NCBI GenBank assembly: GCA_002338715.1
Contig: DDIR01000039.1
Location: 13,105 to 24,005 of the forward strand
Reading direction: 5' to 3'
From: Phycisphaerales bacterium UBA1845
Lineage (GTDB): Bacteria > Planctomycetota > Phycisphaerae > UBA1845
Length of the DNA stretch: 10,901 bases
Shown: positions 4,936-10,901 of the stretch, piece after piece
Numbering within the stretch: position 1 is the first letter of the stretch
Layout: every line of letters starts with the position of its first letter
Notes under the pieces: model-generated
Told to the model about the DNA's origin: nothing
Database searches by the model: none
The model's input: only the letters and a program-made list of their open reading frames with translations
Position numbers and translations under genes: made by a program

Positions 4936-6828
4936 TTGCGCGGAGGCATCGACTTAACGTTGGCAGTGGAAAGCACATCGGTATTGGCCAGTTCGCAGGC
5001 GGCAAACCTCGCAGTCCCCGGACCGGGTCTGCTCTTTGGCCTGCTCCTGCTCGCAAGCATTGTCTGCGGACTGTGCGCGAAGCGAATCCGTGTGCCCAAG
5101 GTCGTGGGTTACCTGCTTGCGGGGATCGCCGTCAAGCTCCTGATGGAGTGGTACCTTCGCACCCTCGATCCGCTGCTCGACAATGAACACCTGGCCAACA
5201 CGTTGATCAAACCGCTGCGCCCGGTAAACGATCTCGCACTTGGGCTCATCCTCTTTACGCTCGGAACGATCTTCGAAACGTCGCACGTCAAATCGGTGGC
5301 TGGTCGAATTCTCAAAATCCACTTTGGCGAAGTCAGCGTCACGTTTCTTGGCGTTTTTACCGCGTGCTCGGTGCTCGCACATCTGGCGTTTGGCACCGAC
5401 TTTACGATGAGCATCACGACCGGTTTGCTGCTCGGCGCCATCGCAGTCGCAACCGCGCCAGCCGCCACACTCCTTGTCCTTCAGGAATACGACGCCAAGG
5501 GCCCCACAACCGATACGCTTCTTGCCCTTGTTGGGCTCAACAACATCGTCAGCATCATTCAGTTTCACGTGATCTTCCTGGTGCTGGTCACATTCGGCAT
5601 CATTACCGCGCCGTTTATCGATGCCGGCCGCAGCCTCGTTTTGGATTTGATCCTGACGACATTCGGCAGCGCGATTCTGGGGCTGCTGCTCGGCGTGTTA
5701 TTCAGCATGTTGCACGCGAAGCTGACCCTCCCGGAAATGCTCGCGTTTTTCCTCGCGGTGTTGATCGGATTGGGTGAGGGCTGCGAATACCTGAGCACGC
5801 ACCTGCACCTTTCGTTTAACTTCCTGCTCACCACGCTCTTTATGGGCGTTGCGTTCTGCAATCTGGCGATCGATTCGGAACGCCTTTATGCGTCGATCCG
5901 CAGTTTGGGTCTGCCGATTTTCGCGGCGTTCTTTGCGATCGCCGGTTACGAACTTCATCTCGGCGAACTTCGTCACCTTGGCGTGGTTGGCGTGGGTTAC
6001 GTGGTATTTCGCTCGCTGGGAAAATACTGGGGAACGCGCTTCGGACTTTGGCGCGGGCAATCCAAGCAGGACTCCATTGCCCAACAGACGCCCGCTTCGA
6101 TGGGTACCGGTTTGCTATGCCAAGCCGGCGTGGCCATCGGTTTGATCACGTTCCTCAAATCGCAATGGGGAACATTGGAAAATGGCGTCTTCACACCGCA
6201 CCCGCTGGCCAACACCATCGCGACCGTCGTACTGGGCTCAGTGGTCATCTTTGAAATCGTCGGTCCGCTTGCGACGAAGTGGACGGCTGTCCGCGCGGGC
6301 GAGGTCACGATCCTCTCGCTGTTGGGCAGGGAGCGTGCGACCGGATCGGGACATTCGGGCGCTCGCGTGATCATGACGTCGCTGATTCAGTTGATCAAAC
6401 GTCGCCGACCAATCGACAGCCAAGCGGCTGGCCAGCTTCAGGTCAGACACCTGATGCGAACCAATGTCAAGCTGCTCCCCGCGTCGTCCACCTTCGACGA
6501 AGTATTGCACTTTATCGAACGCAGCCGATTCACATCGTTTCCGGTTGTCGACGACGAAGGTTCGCTCTTGGGCATCGTGCGCCTGGCCGACATTCGCGAC
6601 ATCATGTACGACCCGACAACGCTCGGACTGATCACCGCGTTTGACCTCGCCGATCCGTCGCTGCCCATGGCCTACGTGGAACAATCCGTCGAAGAATTGC
6701 TGAGCAGTTTCGGTCGATCGGATATCGGCGCGATCCCCGTCGCGAAGGCGGCTGACTCACGCGTGGTTGTCGGCATCATCGAACAGCGCGACGTGCTGCG
6801 TGCGCTTCACATTTCCATCCGCAGATAG
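4936..6828 (+). CDS. CPA2-type cation:proton antiporter-like protein with CBS pair
   Basis: A 630-residue inner-membrane protein. Residues about 30-450 form a Na+/H+ exchanger domain of the CPA2/Kef type with roughly 12-13 hydrophobic segments. Family features include the segment GLLLGAIAVATAPAATLLVL at 163-182 and SMGTGLLCQAGVAIGLI at 388-404. Residues about 501-557 and 563-625 form two CBS repeats, which in other proteins bind adenine nucleotides and gate the attached transporter. There is no Kef-type TrkA-N domain. The helix after the ATAPAAT segment, where CPA2 antiporters carry DD or a similar carboxylate pair, here reads LNNIVSI with N202-N203, so the ion and proton stoichiometry is doubtful. 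The start is uncertain: TTG 4936 opens the frame, and TTG 4960 lies after GGAGG (4942-4946), though 13 bases away. It precedes the bicarbonate transporter gene by 157 bases. Confidence 0.85.
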   Translation: MRGGIDLTLAVESTSVLASSQAANLAVPGPGLLFGLLLLASIVCGLCAKRIRVPKVVGYLLAGIAVKLLMEWYLRTLDPLLDNEHLANTLIKPLRPVNDLALGLILFTLGTIFETSHVKSVAGRILKIHFGEVSVTFLGVFTACSVLAHLAFGTDFTMSITTGLLLGAIAVATAPAATLLVLQEYDAKGPTTDTLLALVGLNNIVSIIQFHVIFLVLVTFGIITAPFIDAGRSLVLDLILTTFGSAILGLLLGVLFSMLHAKLTLPEMLAFFLAVLIGLGEGCEYLSTHLHLSFNFLLTTLFMGVAFCNLAIDSERLYASIRSLGLPIFAAFFAIAGYELHLGELRHLGVVGVGYVVFRSLGKYWGTRFGLWRGQSKQDSIAQQTPASMGTGLLCQAGVAIGLITFLKSQWGTLENGVFTPHPLANTIATVVLGSVVIFEIVGPLATKWTAVRAGEVTILSLLGRERATGSGHSGARVIMTSLIQLIKRRRPIDSQAAGQLQVRHLMRTNVKLLPASSTFDEVLHFIERSRFTSFPVVDDEGSLLGIVRLADIRDIMYDPTTLGLITAFDLADPSLPMAYVEQSVEELLSSFGRSDIGAIPVAKAADSRVVVGIIEQRDVLRALHISIRR

Positions 6829-6904
6829 TTCAACCATCAAGACCGCGCGAACGGGCACCCACGCCAGACTCTCCGGTTAAAACACGATTTCCAAAACATC
6901 TGAA

Positions 6905-6933
6905 TTGATCTGCCAGCGGTTAACCGCGATACT
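6905..6933 (+). promoter_or_regulatory. Promoter with an operator palindrome in its spacer
   Basis: TTGATC (6905-6910) and GATACT (6928-6933) each match the sigma70 boxes at four of six positions, with an ideal 17-bp spacer. The spacer contains a perfect 12-bp palindrome, GCGGTTAACCGC (6916-6927), which abuts the -10 box. A half-site CGGTTAA recurs 43 bp upstream at 6874-6880, about four helical turns away. This arrangement fits a repressor or a spacer-binding regulator of the EIIA-SLC4 gene. The regulator is unknown. Confidence 0.5.
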
Positions 6934-6985
6934 CCCCGCACCTATCGGATGTCTGTGATCAAATAGTTCGACCCGGGAAAACGCG

Positions 6986-9025
6986 ATGAAATTATTTGCA
7001 CAGGCAATCGAGGAAGGTCGCATCATTCTCGACTTGCACGCCCGCGACATGCCGACGATCTGTCGCGCGGTGGTCAACAAGATGGCTGAGAAGGGGGCTA
7101 TCCCCGCTGAGCTGTCGGAAAAAATCATCGCTGCACTGCTCGCCCGCGAAGAGCAGACGTCCACCGCCATCGGACACGCCGTCGCCATCCCGCACGCCTA
7201 CATCGAAGGTTGCACCGAACCGGTCATCGCCTTCGTCAGGTTGGCCAAGCCGGTGAACCTCGGCGCCCCCGACGGCATCCCGACGCACTTTTTGTACTTC
7301 CTGCTCGGACCGCCCGGATCGGCGGAGCAGCATCTCGACGCGCTCGCCAACATCGCGCGGTTGATGTCGGGTGATGAATTTCGCTACGACGCTGGCCGCG
7401 CCAAAAACGCAGACGAACTACGGCAAGCGCTCGATCGGTTCATCGAAAGCACCACGCGCAAACCCGTCTCCATCGATCGCCCTGCCCCCGAACTCGCATA
7501 CTCGGGCCGACCCTTTGGCGGATTGATCACCGACATCCAACGCCGCTTGCCACACTACGTCAGCGATTTTCGTGATGGGCTTCACCCAAAGTGCATTGGT
7601 TCAACGCTGTTTCTATTCTTCGCCTGCCTCGCGCCGACCATAACCTTCGGAGGTGTGATGGCCGTCCAGACCGGCGGTAACATCGGCGTCGTCGAAATGC
7701 TCACCGCCACCGCGATTTGCGGAATGACTTACGCATTGTTCGCCGGTCAACCGCTTAACATTCTGGGCGGGACGGGACCGCTACTCGTTTTCATCTCGGT
7801 GCTCTATCGCCTTTGCGTGGACATGAAGATTCCGTTTCTGCAAACCTATGCGTGGGTCGGGTTGTGGTCGGCAGGGATGATCCTCGTGCTCGTCGCCACC
7901 GACGCGTGTTGCCTGATGCGCTACTTCACGCGCTTCACCGATGAAATCTTCGCAGCACTCATCTCCGTCATCTTCATCTACGAAGCGATCAAATCGCTGA
8001 CCAATACGTTTCGCGATCTCGACGTTCACAAACACCACGACACCGCACTGCTCACACTGCTCTTGGCGATGGGTACGTTTTACATTGCGATGTCGCTGTC
8101 GCGCATGCGAAAGAGTCGGTATATGCGATCGTGGTTTCGCGAATTCGTCGCGGACTTTGGTCCAACCATTGCGATGGCGGCGATGACGCTCGTCGCCATC
8201 TGGCTTAATGAGGTTGACCTGGCCATCCTTGCCGCACCGGATGAATACGGCACGACGAGCGGACGCCCGTGGCTCGTATCGATCTTCGACGCGCCAATGT
8301 GGGTACGCTGGGGCGCGGCGATCCCCGCGCTGTTGGCGACGCTGCTCATTTTTCTCGACCAGAACATTACGGCCCGCATCGTCAACAGTTCCGACCACAA
8401 GCTGCACAAAGGCGCGGGGTATCACCTCGACCTGACCGTGATTGGGTTGATGGTCGGCGTCTGTTCAATGTTCGGTTTGCCCTGGGTCGTTGCGGCGACC
8501 GTGCGATCGATCAATCACGTTCGCAGTTTGGCCACCTCTGAAGAAGTGACGAAGTCCAACTCCGAATCACGCGACCGCATCCTGCACGTTCGCGAAACGC
8601 GCGTCACCGGTTTCTCCATCCACTTGCTGATGGGTTGCTCGCTGTTGATGCTGCCGACCATCAAGACCGTTCCGATGGCCGTGCTCTATGGGCTGTTCCT
8701 TTTCATGGGCATCGTTTCGATGACGGGCAACCAGTTCTTCGAGCGCCTGCGCCTCTGGGCGATGGACCCAGCCCTCTACCCGACGACCCACTACATCCGC
8801 CGCGTGCCACTTTGGGTCATTCACAAGTTCACTCTGCTTCAACTTGTCTGCCTGGTGGCATTGTGGACCGTAAAAGCCAGCGCCTGGGCCATCGCGTTCC
8901 CAATACTGATCGCGGTGCTCGTCCCCGTCCGTCTACTTGCCGATAGATTCTTTGAGGCCCAGCACCTGCTCGCCCTGGATGCCGAAGAAGAACCGGAAGA
9001 AGAAGAGACGCACTGGGCGGCATAG
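6986..9025 (+). CDS. PTS EIIA (mannitol/Ntr-type) fused to SLC4 bicarbonate transporter
   Basis: A 679-residue fusion. Residues about 5-155 are a PTS EIIA type-2 domain with the phosphorylation site H70 in VAIPH and the second conserved His, H116, in EQHLDALANIARLM. Residues about 175-660 are a full HCO3- transporter of the Band 3/SLC4 family: FGGLITDIQRRLPHY at 177-191, GQPLNILGGTGPLL at 254-267, RFTDEIFAALISVIFIYEA at 316-334, LDQNITARIV at 457-466 and KGAGYHLDL at 475-483. D458 sits where Na+-coupled NBC proteins have Asp and the anion exchanger AE1 has Glu681. An acidic tail (LDAEEEPEEEE) follows. The likely role is sodium-linked or exchange transport of bicarbonate across the inner membrane, perhaps modulated by phosphorylation of the EIIA domain; this control is inference. 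The ATG at 6986 has only a weak upstream GGGAA. Downstream the stop codon lies in a tandem repeat. Confidence 0.93.
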   Translation: MKLFAQAIEEGRIILDLHARDMPTICRAVVNKMAEKGAIPAELSEKIIAALLAREEQTSTAIGHAVAIPHAYIEGCTEPVIAFVRLAKPVNLGAPDGIPTHFLYFLLGPPGSAEQHLDALANIARLMSGDEFRYDAGRAKNADELRQALDRFIESTTRKPVSIDRPAPELAYSGRPFGGLITDIQRRLPHYVSDFRDGLHPKCIGSTLFLFFACLAPTITFGGVMAVQTGGNIGVVEMLTATAICGMTYALFAGQPLNILGGTGPLLVFISVLYRLCVDMKIPFLQTYAWVGLWSAGMILVLVATDACCLMRYFTRFTDEIFAALISVIFIYEAIKSLTNTFRDLDVHKHHDTALLTLLLAMGTFYIAMSLSRMRKSRYMRSWFREFVADFGPTIAMAAMTLVAIWLNEVDLAILAAPDEYGTTSGRPWLVSIFDAPMWVRWGAAIPALLATLLIFLDQNITARIVNSSDHKLHKGAGYHLDLTVIGLMVGVCSMFGLPWVVAATVRSINHVRSLATSEEVTKSNSESRDRILHVRETRVTGFSIHLLMGCSLLMLPTIKTVPMAVLYGLFLFMGIVSMTGNQFFERLRLWAMDPALYPTTHYIRRVPLWVIHKFTLLQLVCLVALWTVKASAWAIAFPILIAVLVPVRLLADRFFEAQHLLALDAEEEPEEEETHWAA

Positions 9026-9057
9026 GTACTGGGCGGCATAGATACTGGGCGGCATAG
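9012..9057 (+). repeat. Three tandem copies of a 16-bp unit at the SLC4 gene end
   Basis: ACTGGGCGGCATAG occurs at 9012-9025, 9028-9041 and 9044-9057, separated by GT and AT, so the period is 16 bp. The first copy encodes the last residues and the TAG stop of the transporter. Because 16 is not a multiple of three, the TAG codons at 9023, 9039 and 9055 close all three frames. Slippage is the simplest origin. Confidence 0.95.
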
Positions 9058-9075
9058 TTCTTTCAGAGCAAAGTC

Positions 9076-9522
9076 ATGAGTCAGCCCGACGTGATCACCG
9101 CAAAGTGCGCCGTCTGCGGGCGCATTATCCACGAGAATCAATCCGAACTCGTGGGAAGTCCGTGGGAGTTGTCCGTCTGCCACACGTGCGGGCGTGAACG
9201 CATGCTCAACGACGACAGCATCCTCGTCCGCCGCAAAGACCCCATCGAAGGTGCAAAATTCGACATCAACGATGTCTACATCAAACCAGGCGCGCTCCAC
9301 TACCTGACCGAATCAAGCCAACACTGTTGGCCCTTCGTCGAAGATCACGCCCGCAACAGCACGCAGAACGCACCCGACAAATCCGCCCAAATCGAGCGCA
9401 TCCCGTTCCTCGAAAGCGCCGGCCACCACGTCAGCCAACACAAAACCGCCAAGGGCAAAAGGCTCTGGATCATGACCGACCGAGAGGGCGTCACAGTCGT
9501 CATGGCCCCGGGCGAGTATTGA
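9076..9522 (+). CDS. Hypothetical protein with CxxC/CxxC zinc-ribbon-like N-terminus
   Basis: A 148-residue soluble protein I cannot assign. C11 and C14 (CAVC) and C35 and C38 (CHTC) are 20 residues apart, the arrangement of a small treble-clef or zinc ribbon. The rest contains many His residues, including GHHVSQH near 114-120, and ends in a strand-rich segment (KRLWIMTDREGVTVVMAPG). There is no signal peptide or membrane segment, so it is probably cytoplasmic. The ATG at 9076 has only a weak ribosome site. It lies 50 bases behind the bicarbonate transporter in the same direction and could be co-transcribed, but nothing ties it functionally. Compositionally it resembles its neighbours and is likely a real gene. 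Confidence 0.7.
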   Translation: MSQPDVITAKCAVCGRIIHENQSELVGSPWELSVCHTCGRERMLNDDSILVRRKDPIEGAKFDINDVYIKPGALHYLTESSQHCWPFVEDHARNSTQNAPDKSAQIERIPFLESAGHHVSQHKTAKGKRLWIMTDREGVTVVMAPGEY

Positions 9523-9587
9523 GGCACAAAATCCCGTGCGGACCACAGAAACGACGGGCGCGACAGGCGAACGCTTAAATACATAAG

Positions 9588-9600
9588 TTATTGTCAATAA
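9588..9600. promoter_or_regulatory. 13-bp palindrome in an AT-rich convergent gap
   Basis: TTATTG-T-CAATAA is a perfect inverted repeat with a 1-base centre, inside an AT-rich patch (about 9573-9650) between two convergent genes. It cannot fold as a good hairpin, so a protein-binding site is possible, though AT-rich DNA makes such palindromes by chance. No clear terminator for either gene was seen in the gap. Confidence 0.2.
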
Positions 9601-9650
9601 ATGAATTAAGAAAGATCCACTGAATTTGGCACACCCGAAATAAAATACCC

Positions 9651-10253
9651 CTACGCCCAATAAGGCAAGTATCTTCTGAGCCGTTGCGAATCGCCCACGG
9701 ACTTGTCCGCTTTGATCAGACCCGCCTCTAAGGTCGCAGCAATGATCTGTGATACCGTGGCGCTTTTGGCCGCCGGGAGCTTGAACCGATCCCTCAAGGA
9801 TTGATTGGTCATGTACTCATCCATAACTCGTTTCAGTGCCGCGTGTTGGTAGGTGGCCCTTATTCGATCATCTCGATCCATTCCCTCAAAAGGCTTAGGT
9901 CCGAACACAAGTTCGTTGGTCCGACGTGATGGAATGCACACTTCGACGATACGCCCGTCAGGGTGCGTGATTTCCTTAATGTCAACGCGAAACCCCGTCC
10001 TTTCTCGAACCTGCTCGCTTGTCTTGACAGTGTTCGGTATGGCTTTTGTTCCGACGATCGAGCGCGGAAGTTTGTCGGTCATCCCAAGCACCAAGCTGCC
10101 TCCGCCTTCATTGCCGATTGCGACGCAATACTCCAACAATCGGGAAAAATCGATTGAGTTCTTGGCTTCCTTGAACTCAAGATTCTCGTTTTCCTGCGGA
10201 GTTCTCAGCCAGTACTCAACCTGTTGCAATGGTGATTGTTGCATATCAGTCAT
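9651..10253 (-). CDS. Short AlbA_2/Schlafen-type (AAA_4) DNA-binding protein
   Basis: A 200-residue cytoplasmic protein. Residues about 13-115 are an AlbA_2 (Schlafen AAA_4) domain: LEFKEAKNSID at 25-35, the glycine-rich VAIGNEGGGSLVLGM at 44-58, and the strand IVEVCIPSR at 102-110. Residues about 124-200 resemble the C-terminal winged-helix part of long family members: GMDRDDRIRATYQHAALK, then MTNQSLRDRFKLP, SATVSQIIAATLEAGLIK and the ending YLPYWA. Longer relatives have a large middle part between these, so this appears to be a compact or internally deleted form with the joint near 111-121. Base composition looks more AT-rich than the genes to its left, which hints at transfer. ATG 10253 is used; ATG 10244 is possible. 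It starts nine bases after the upstream gene's stop. Members are often called transcriptional regulators or ATP-binding proteins, without firm proof. Confidence 0.8.
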   Translation of the reverse strand: MTDMQQSPLQQVEYWLRTPQENENLEFKEAKNSIDFSRLLEYCVAIGNEGGGSLVLGMTDKLPRSIVGTKAIPNTVKTSEQVRERTGFRVDIKEITHPDGRIVEVCIPSRRTNELVFGPKPFEGMDRDDRIRATYQHAALKRVMDEYMTNQSLRDRFKLPAAKSATVSQIIAATLEAGLIKADKSVGDSQRLRRYLPYWA

Positions 10254-10262
10254 GTCGAATTC

Positions 10263-10901
10263 TCATGGACAATTCGGTGGTGAGTTGGTTGGCGATTGAT
10301 CGAACGCTCTGGTCAGCGAGGCGAAATCTCTTAGGTCGATCTGGCCGTCTGCGTTGGAATCTGCGCAGACGCATGCTTGTGACGTTGCTGGTGATACACC
10401 GAGGCAATCGGCGAATTCGTGAAAGTCTGACAGATCGACAACTGCGCCGGCAGCATCCAGGTCACCGCACTTGCATGCCGTGAGCGGATCGAGCACCCAG
10501 ACCGCTCCACCCGTTCCATCACCGCCATTCTCATCCCATTCCCCAAAGTCGGCGACATACACTCGCCCGCTAACCGGATGAACAACCACATCGAGCGGAT
10601 GAATAAACGTGATCGGCGTCCCGCCAAAATCGCGAAGTGGATCTGCGTCGGTCACCAGTCCGCTTCCATCAAGGGCGTACGATTGAATCGTTCTGGAGTA
10701 GATGAAGTTCGCGATGAGCAGGCGATTTTGCATCGGACCAGCCGCAACATATTCGGCGATTCCGTTGGGGCTGCGCCCACCGTCGGGCAGCACATTGCGA
10801 ATCACCAGCGACGGATCGAAGTTGACGTCCGGTGAAATTCCGACGGGATATTCGGTGATTTCCCAAGGGTCAACGCCGGCTGTCGGGTTCCCGCCGTTGA
10901 G
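10263..10901 (-). CDS. Secreted beta-propeller-like protein with dockerin-like repeats (5' end missing)
   Basis: Partial: the frame stays open to the window edge, so at least 212 residues and the start lies outside. The visible part first resembles NHL or sorbosone-dehydrogenase-like propeller blades (NRLLIANFIYSRTIQSYALDG, then HPLDVVVHPVSGRVYVADFG near 101-120). A Gly/Asn-rich linker follows, then two dockerin type I-like units. The second has a canonical calcium loop, DSNADGQIDLRDF at 181-193; the first, DLDAAGAVVDLSDF at 147-160, has an extra residue and lacks some ligands. Cys pairs flank the units. Such C-terminal tails are common on exported planctomycetal proteins. It may act outside the cell as a binding or oxidoreductase-like protein; the function is not shown. 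Confidence 0.75.
   Translation of the reverse strand, partial: LNGGNPTAGVDPWEITEYPVGISPDVNFDPSLVIRNVLPDGGRSPNGIAEYVAAGPMQNRLLIANFIYSRTIQSYALDGSGLVTDADPLRDFGGTPITFIHPLDVVVHPVSGRVYVADFGEWDENGGDGTGGAVWVLDPLTACKCGDLDAAGAVVDLSDFHEFADCLGVSPATSQACVCADSNADGQIDLRDFASLTRAFDQSPTNSPPNCP

Noticed and set aside
4745..4957. Possible rnpA after rpmH
   Set aside because: The 70-residue frame lacks the RnpA basic motif (RNxxxRR) and any matching fold pattern; treated as non-coding.
4954..5568. Minus-strand open frame of 204 residues
   Set aside because: Opposite the membrane domain of the antiporter, highly charged and without recognisable domain; shadow frame.
7781..8425. Long minus-strand open frame of 214 residues
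   Set aside because: It lies opposite the SLC4 domain, is rich in Arg, His and Asp, and shows no family features; a shadow of codon bias in the opposite strand.
9126..9134. TTATCCACG resembling a DnaA box
   Set aside because: A single near match inside the coding region of the CxxC protein, with no cluster and no dnaA nearby; not an origin signal despite rpmH in the window.
9574..9610. Larger inverted repeat CTTAA/TTAAG around the 13-bp palindrome
   Set aside because: Its centre is two bases off that of the inner palindrome and the region is AT-rich, so chance is likely.
32..10901. Cohesin-dockerin pairing between the PEP-CTERM protein and the dockerin-like protein
   Set aside because: The PEP-CTERM protein has a beta-sandwich look but no cohesin signature that I can point to, and dockerin-like tails are common in planctomycetes without cellulosomes.

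Overview
The window looks like chromosome of a member of the Planctomycetota, probably Phycisphaerae-like. Three things suggest this: an exported protein with a PEP-CTERM sorting tail at the left edge, a secreted protein with dockerin-like calcium loops at the right edge, and moderately GC-rich DNA with a lone rpmH. The lineage call is inference from protein style, because there is no rRNA or tRNA here.

Left part (1-1060): a PEP-CTERM protein on the minus strand has an excellent ribosome binding site. Before it lies a 438-base non-coding stretch with a strong intrinsic terminator, a second weaker terminator behind yeiH, and between them the outline of a possible small RNA of about 110 nt (promoter, 5' hairpin, terminator).

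Minus-strand cluster (1061-4398): thiL (thiamine-phosphate kinase), tsaE (tRNA t6A ATPase), a cysteine dioxygenase and a YeiH-family membrane protein run in one direction. thiL and tsaE overlap as TGATG, and the dioxygenase stop overlaps the likely yeiH start as TTGA. The last two suggest a sulfur-overflow unit: cysteine is oxidised to cysteine sulfinate, and a putative sulfur-oxyanion exporter is made by coupled translation.

Plus strand (4575-9522): rpmH (bL34) is divergent from thiL and stands without rnpA. A CPA2-type antiporter with a C-terminal CBS pair follows; its expected paired carboxylates are Asn-Asn. Next is a remarkable protein with a PTS EIIA domain, complete with the active-site histidine, fused to a full SLC4 (Band 3/NBC) bicarbonate transporter. 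Its likely promoter carries a perfect 12-bp palindrome in its 17-bp spacer. Together the two transporters look like a regulated ion, pH and bicarbonate module. A triplicated 16-bp repeat follows the transporter's stop codon, then a small CxxC/CxxC protein of unknown role.

Right part (9523-10901): after an AT-rich convergent gap come, on the minus strand, an unusually short AlbA_2 (Schlafen-type) protein and the C-terminal part of a secreted beta-propeller-like protein with dockerin-like repeats, which runs off the window. No CRISPR array, insertion sequence, tRNA or rRNA was seen.
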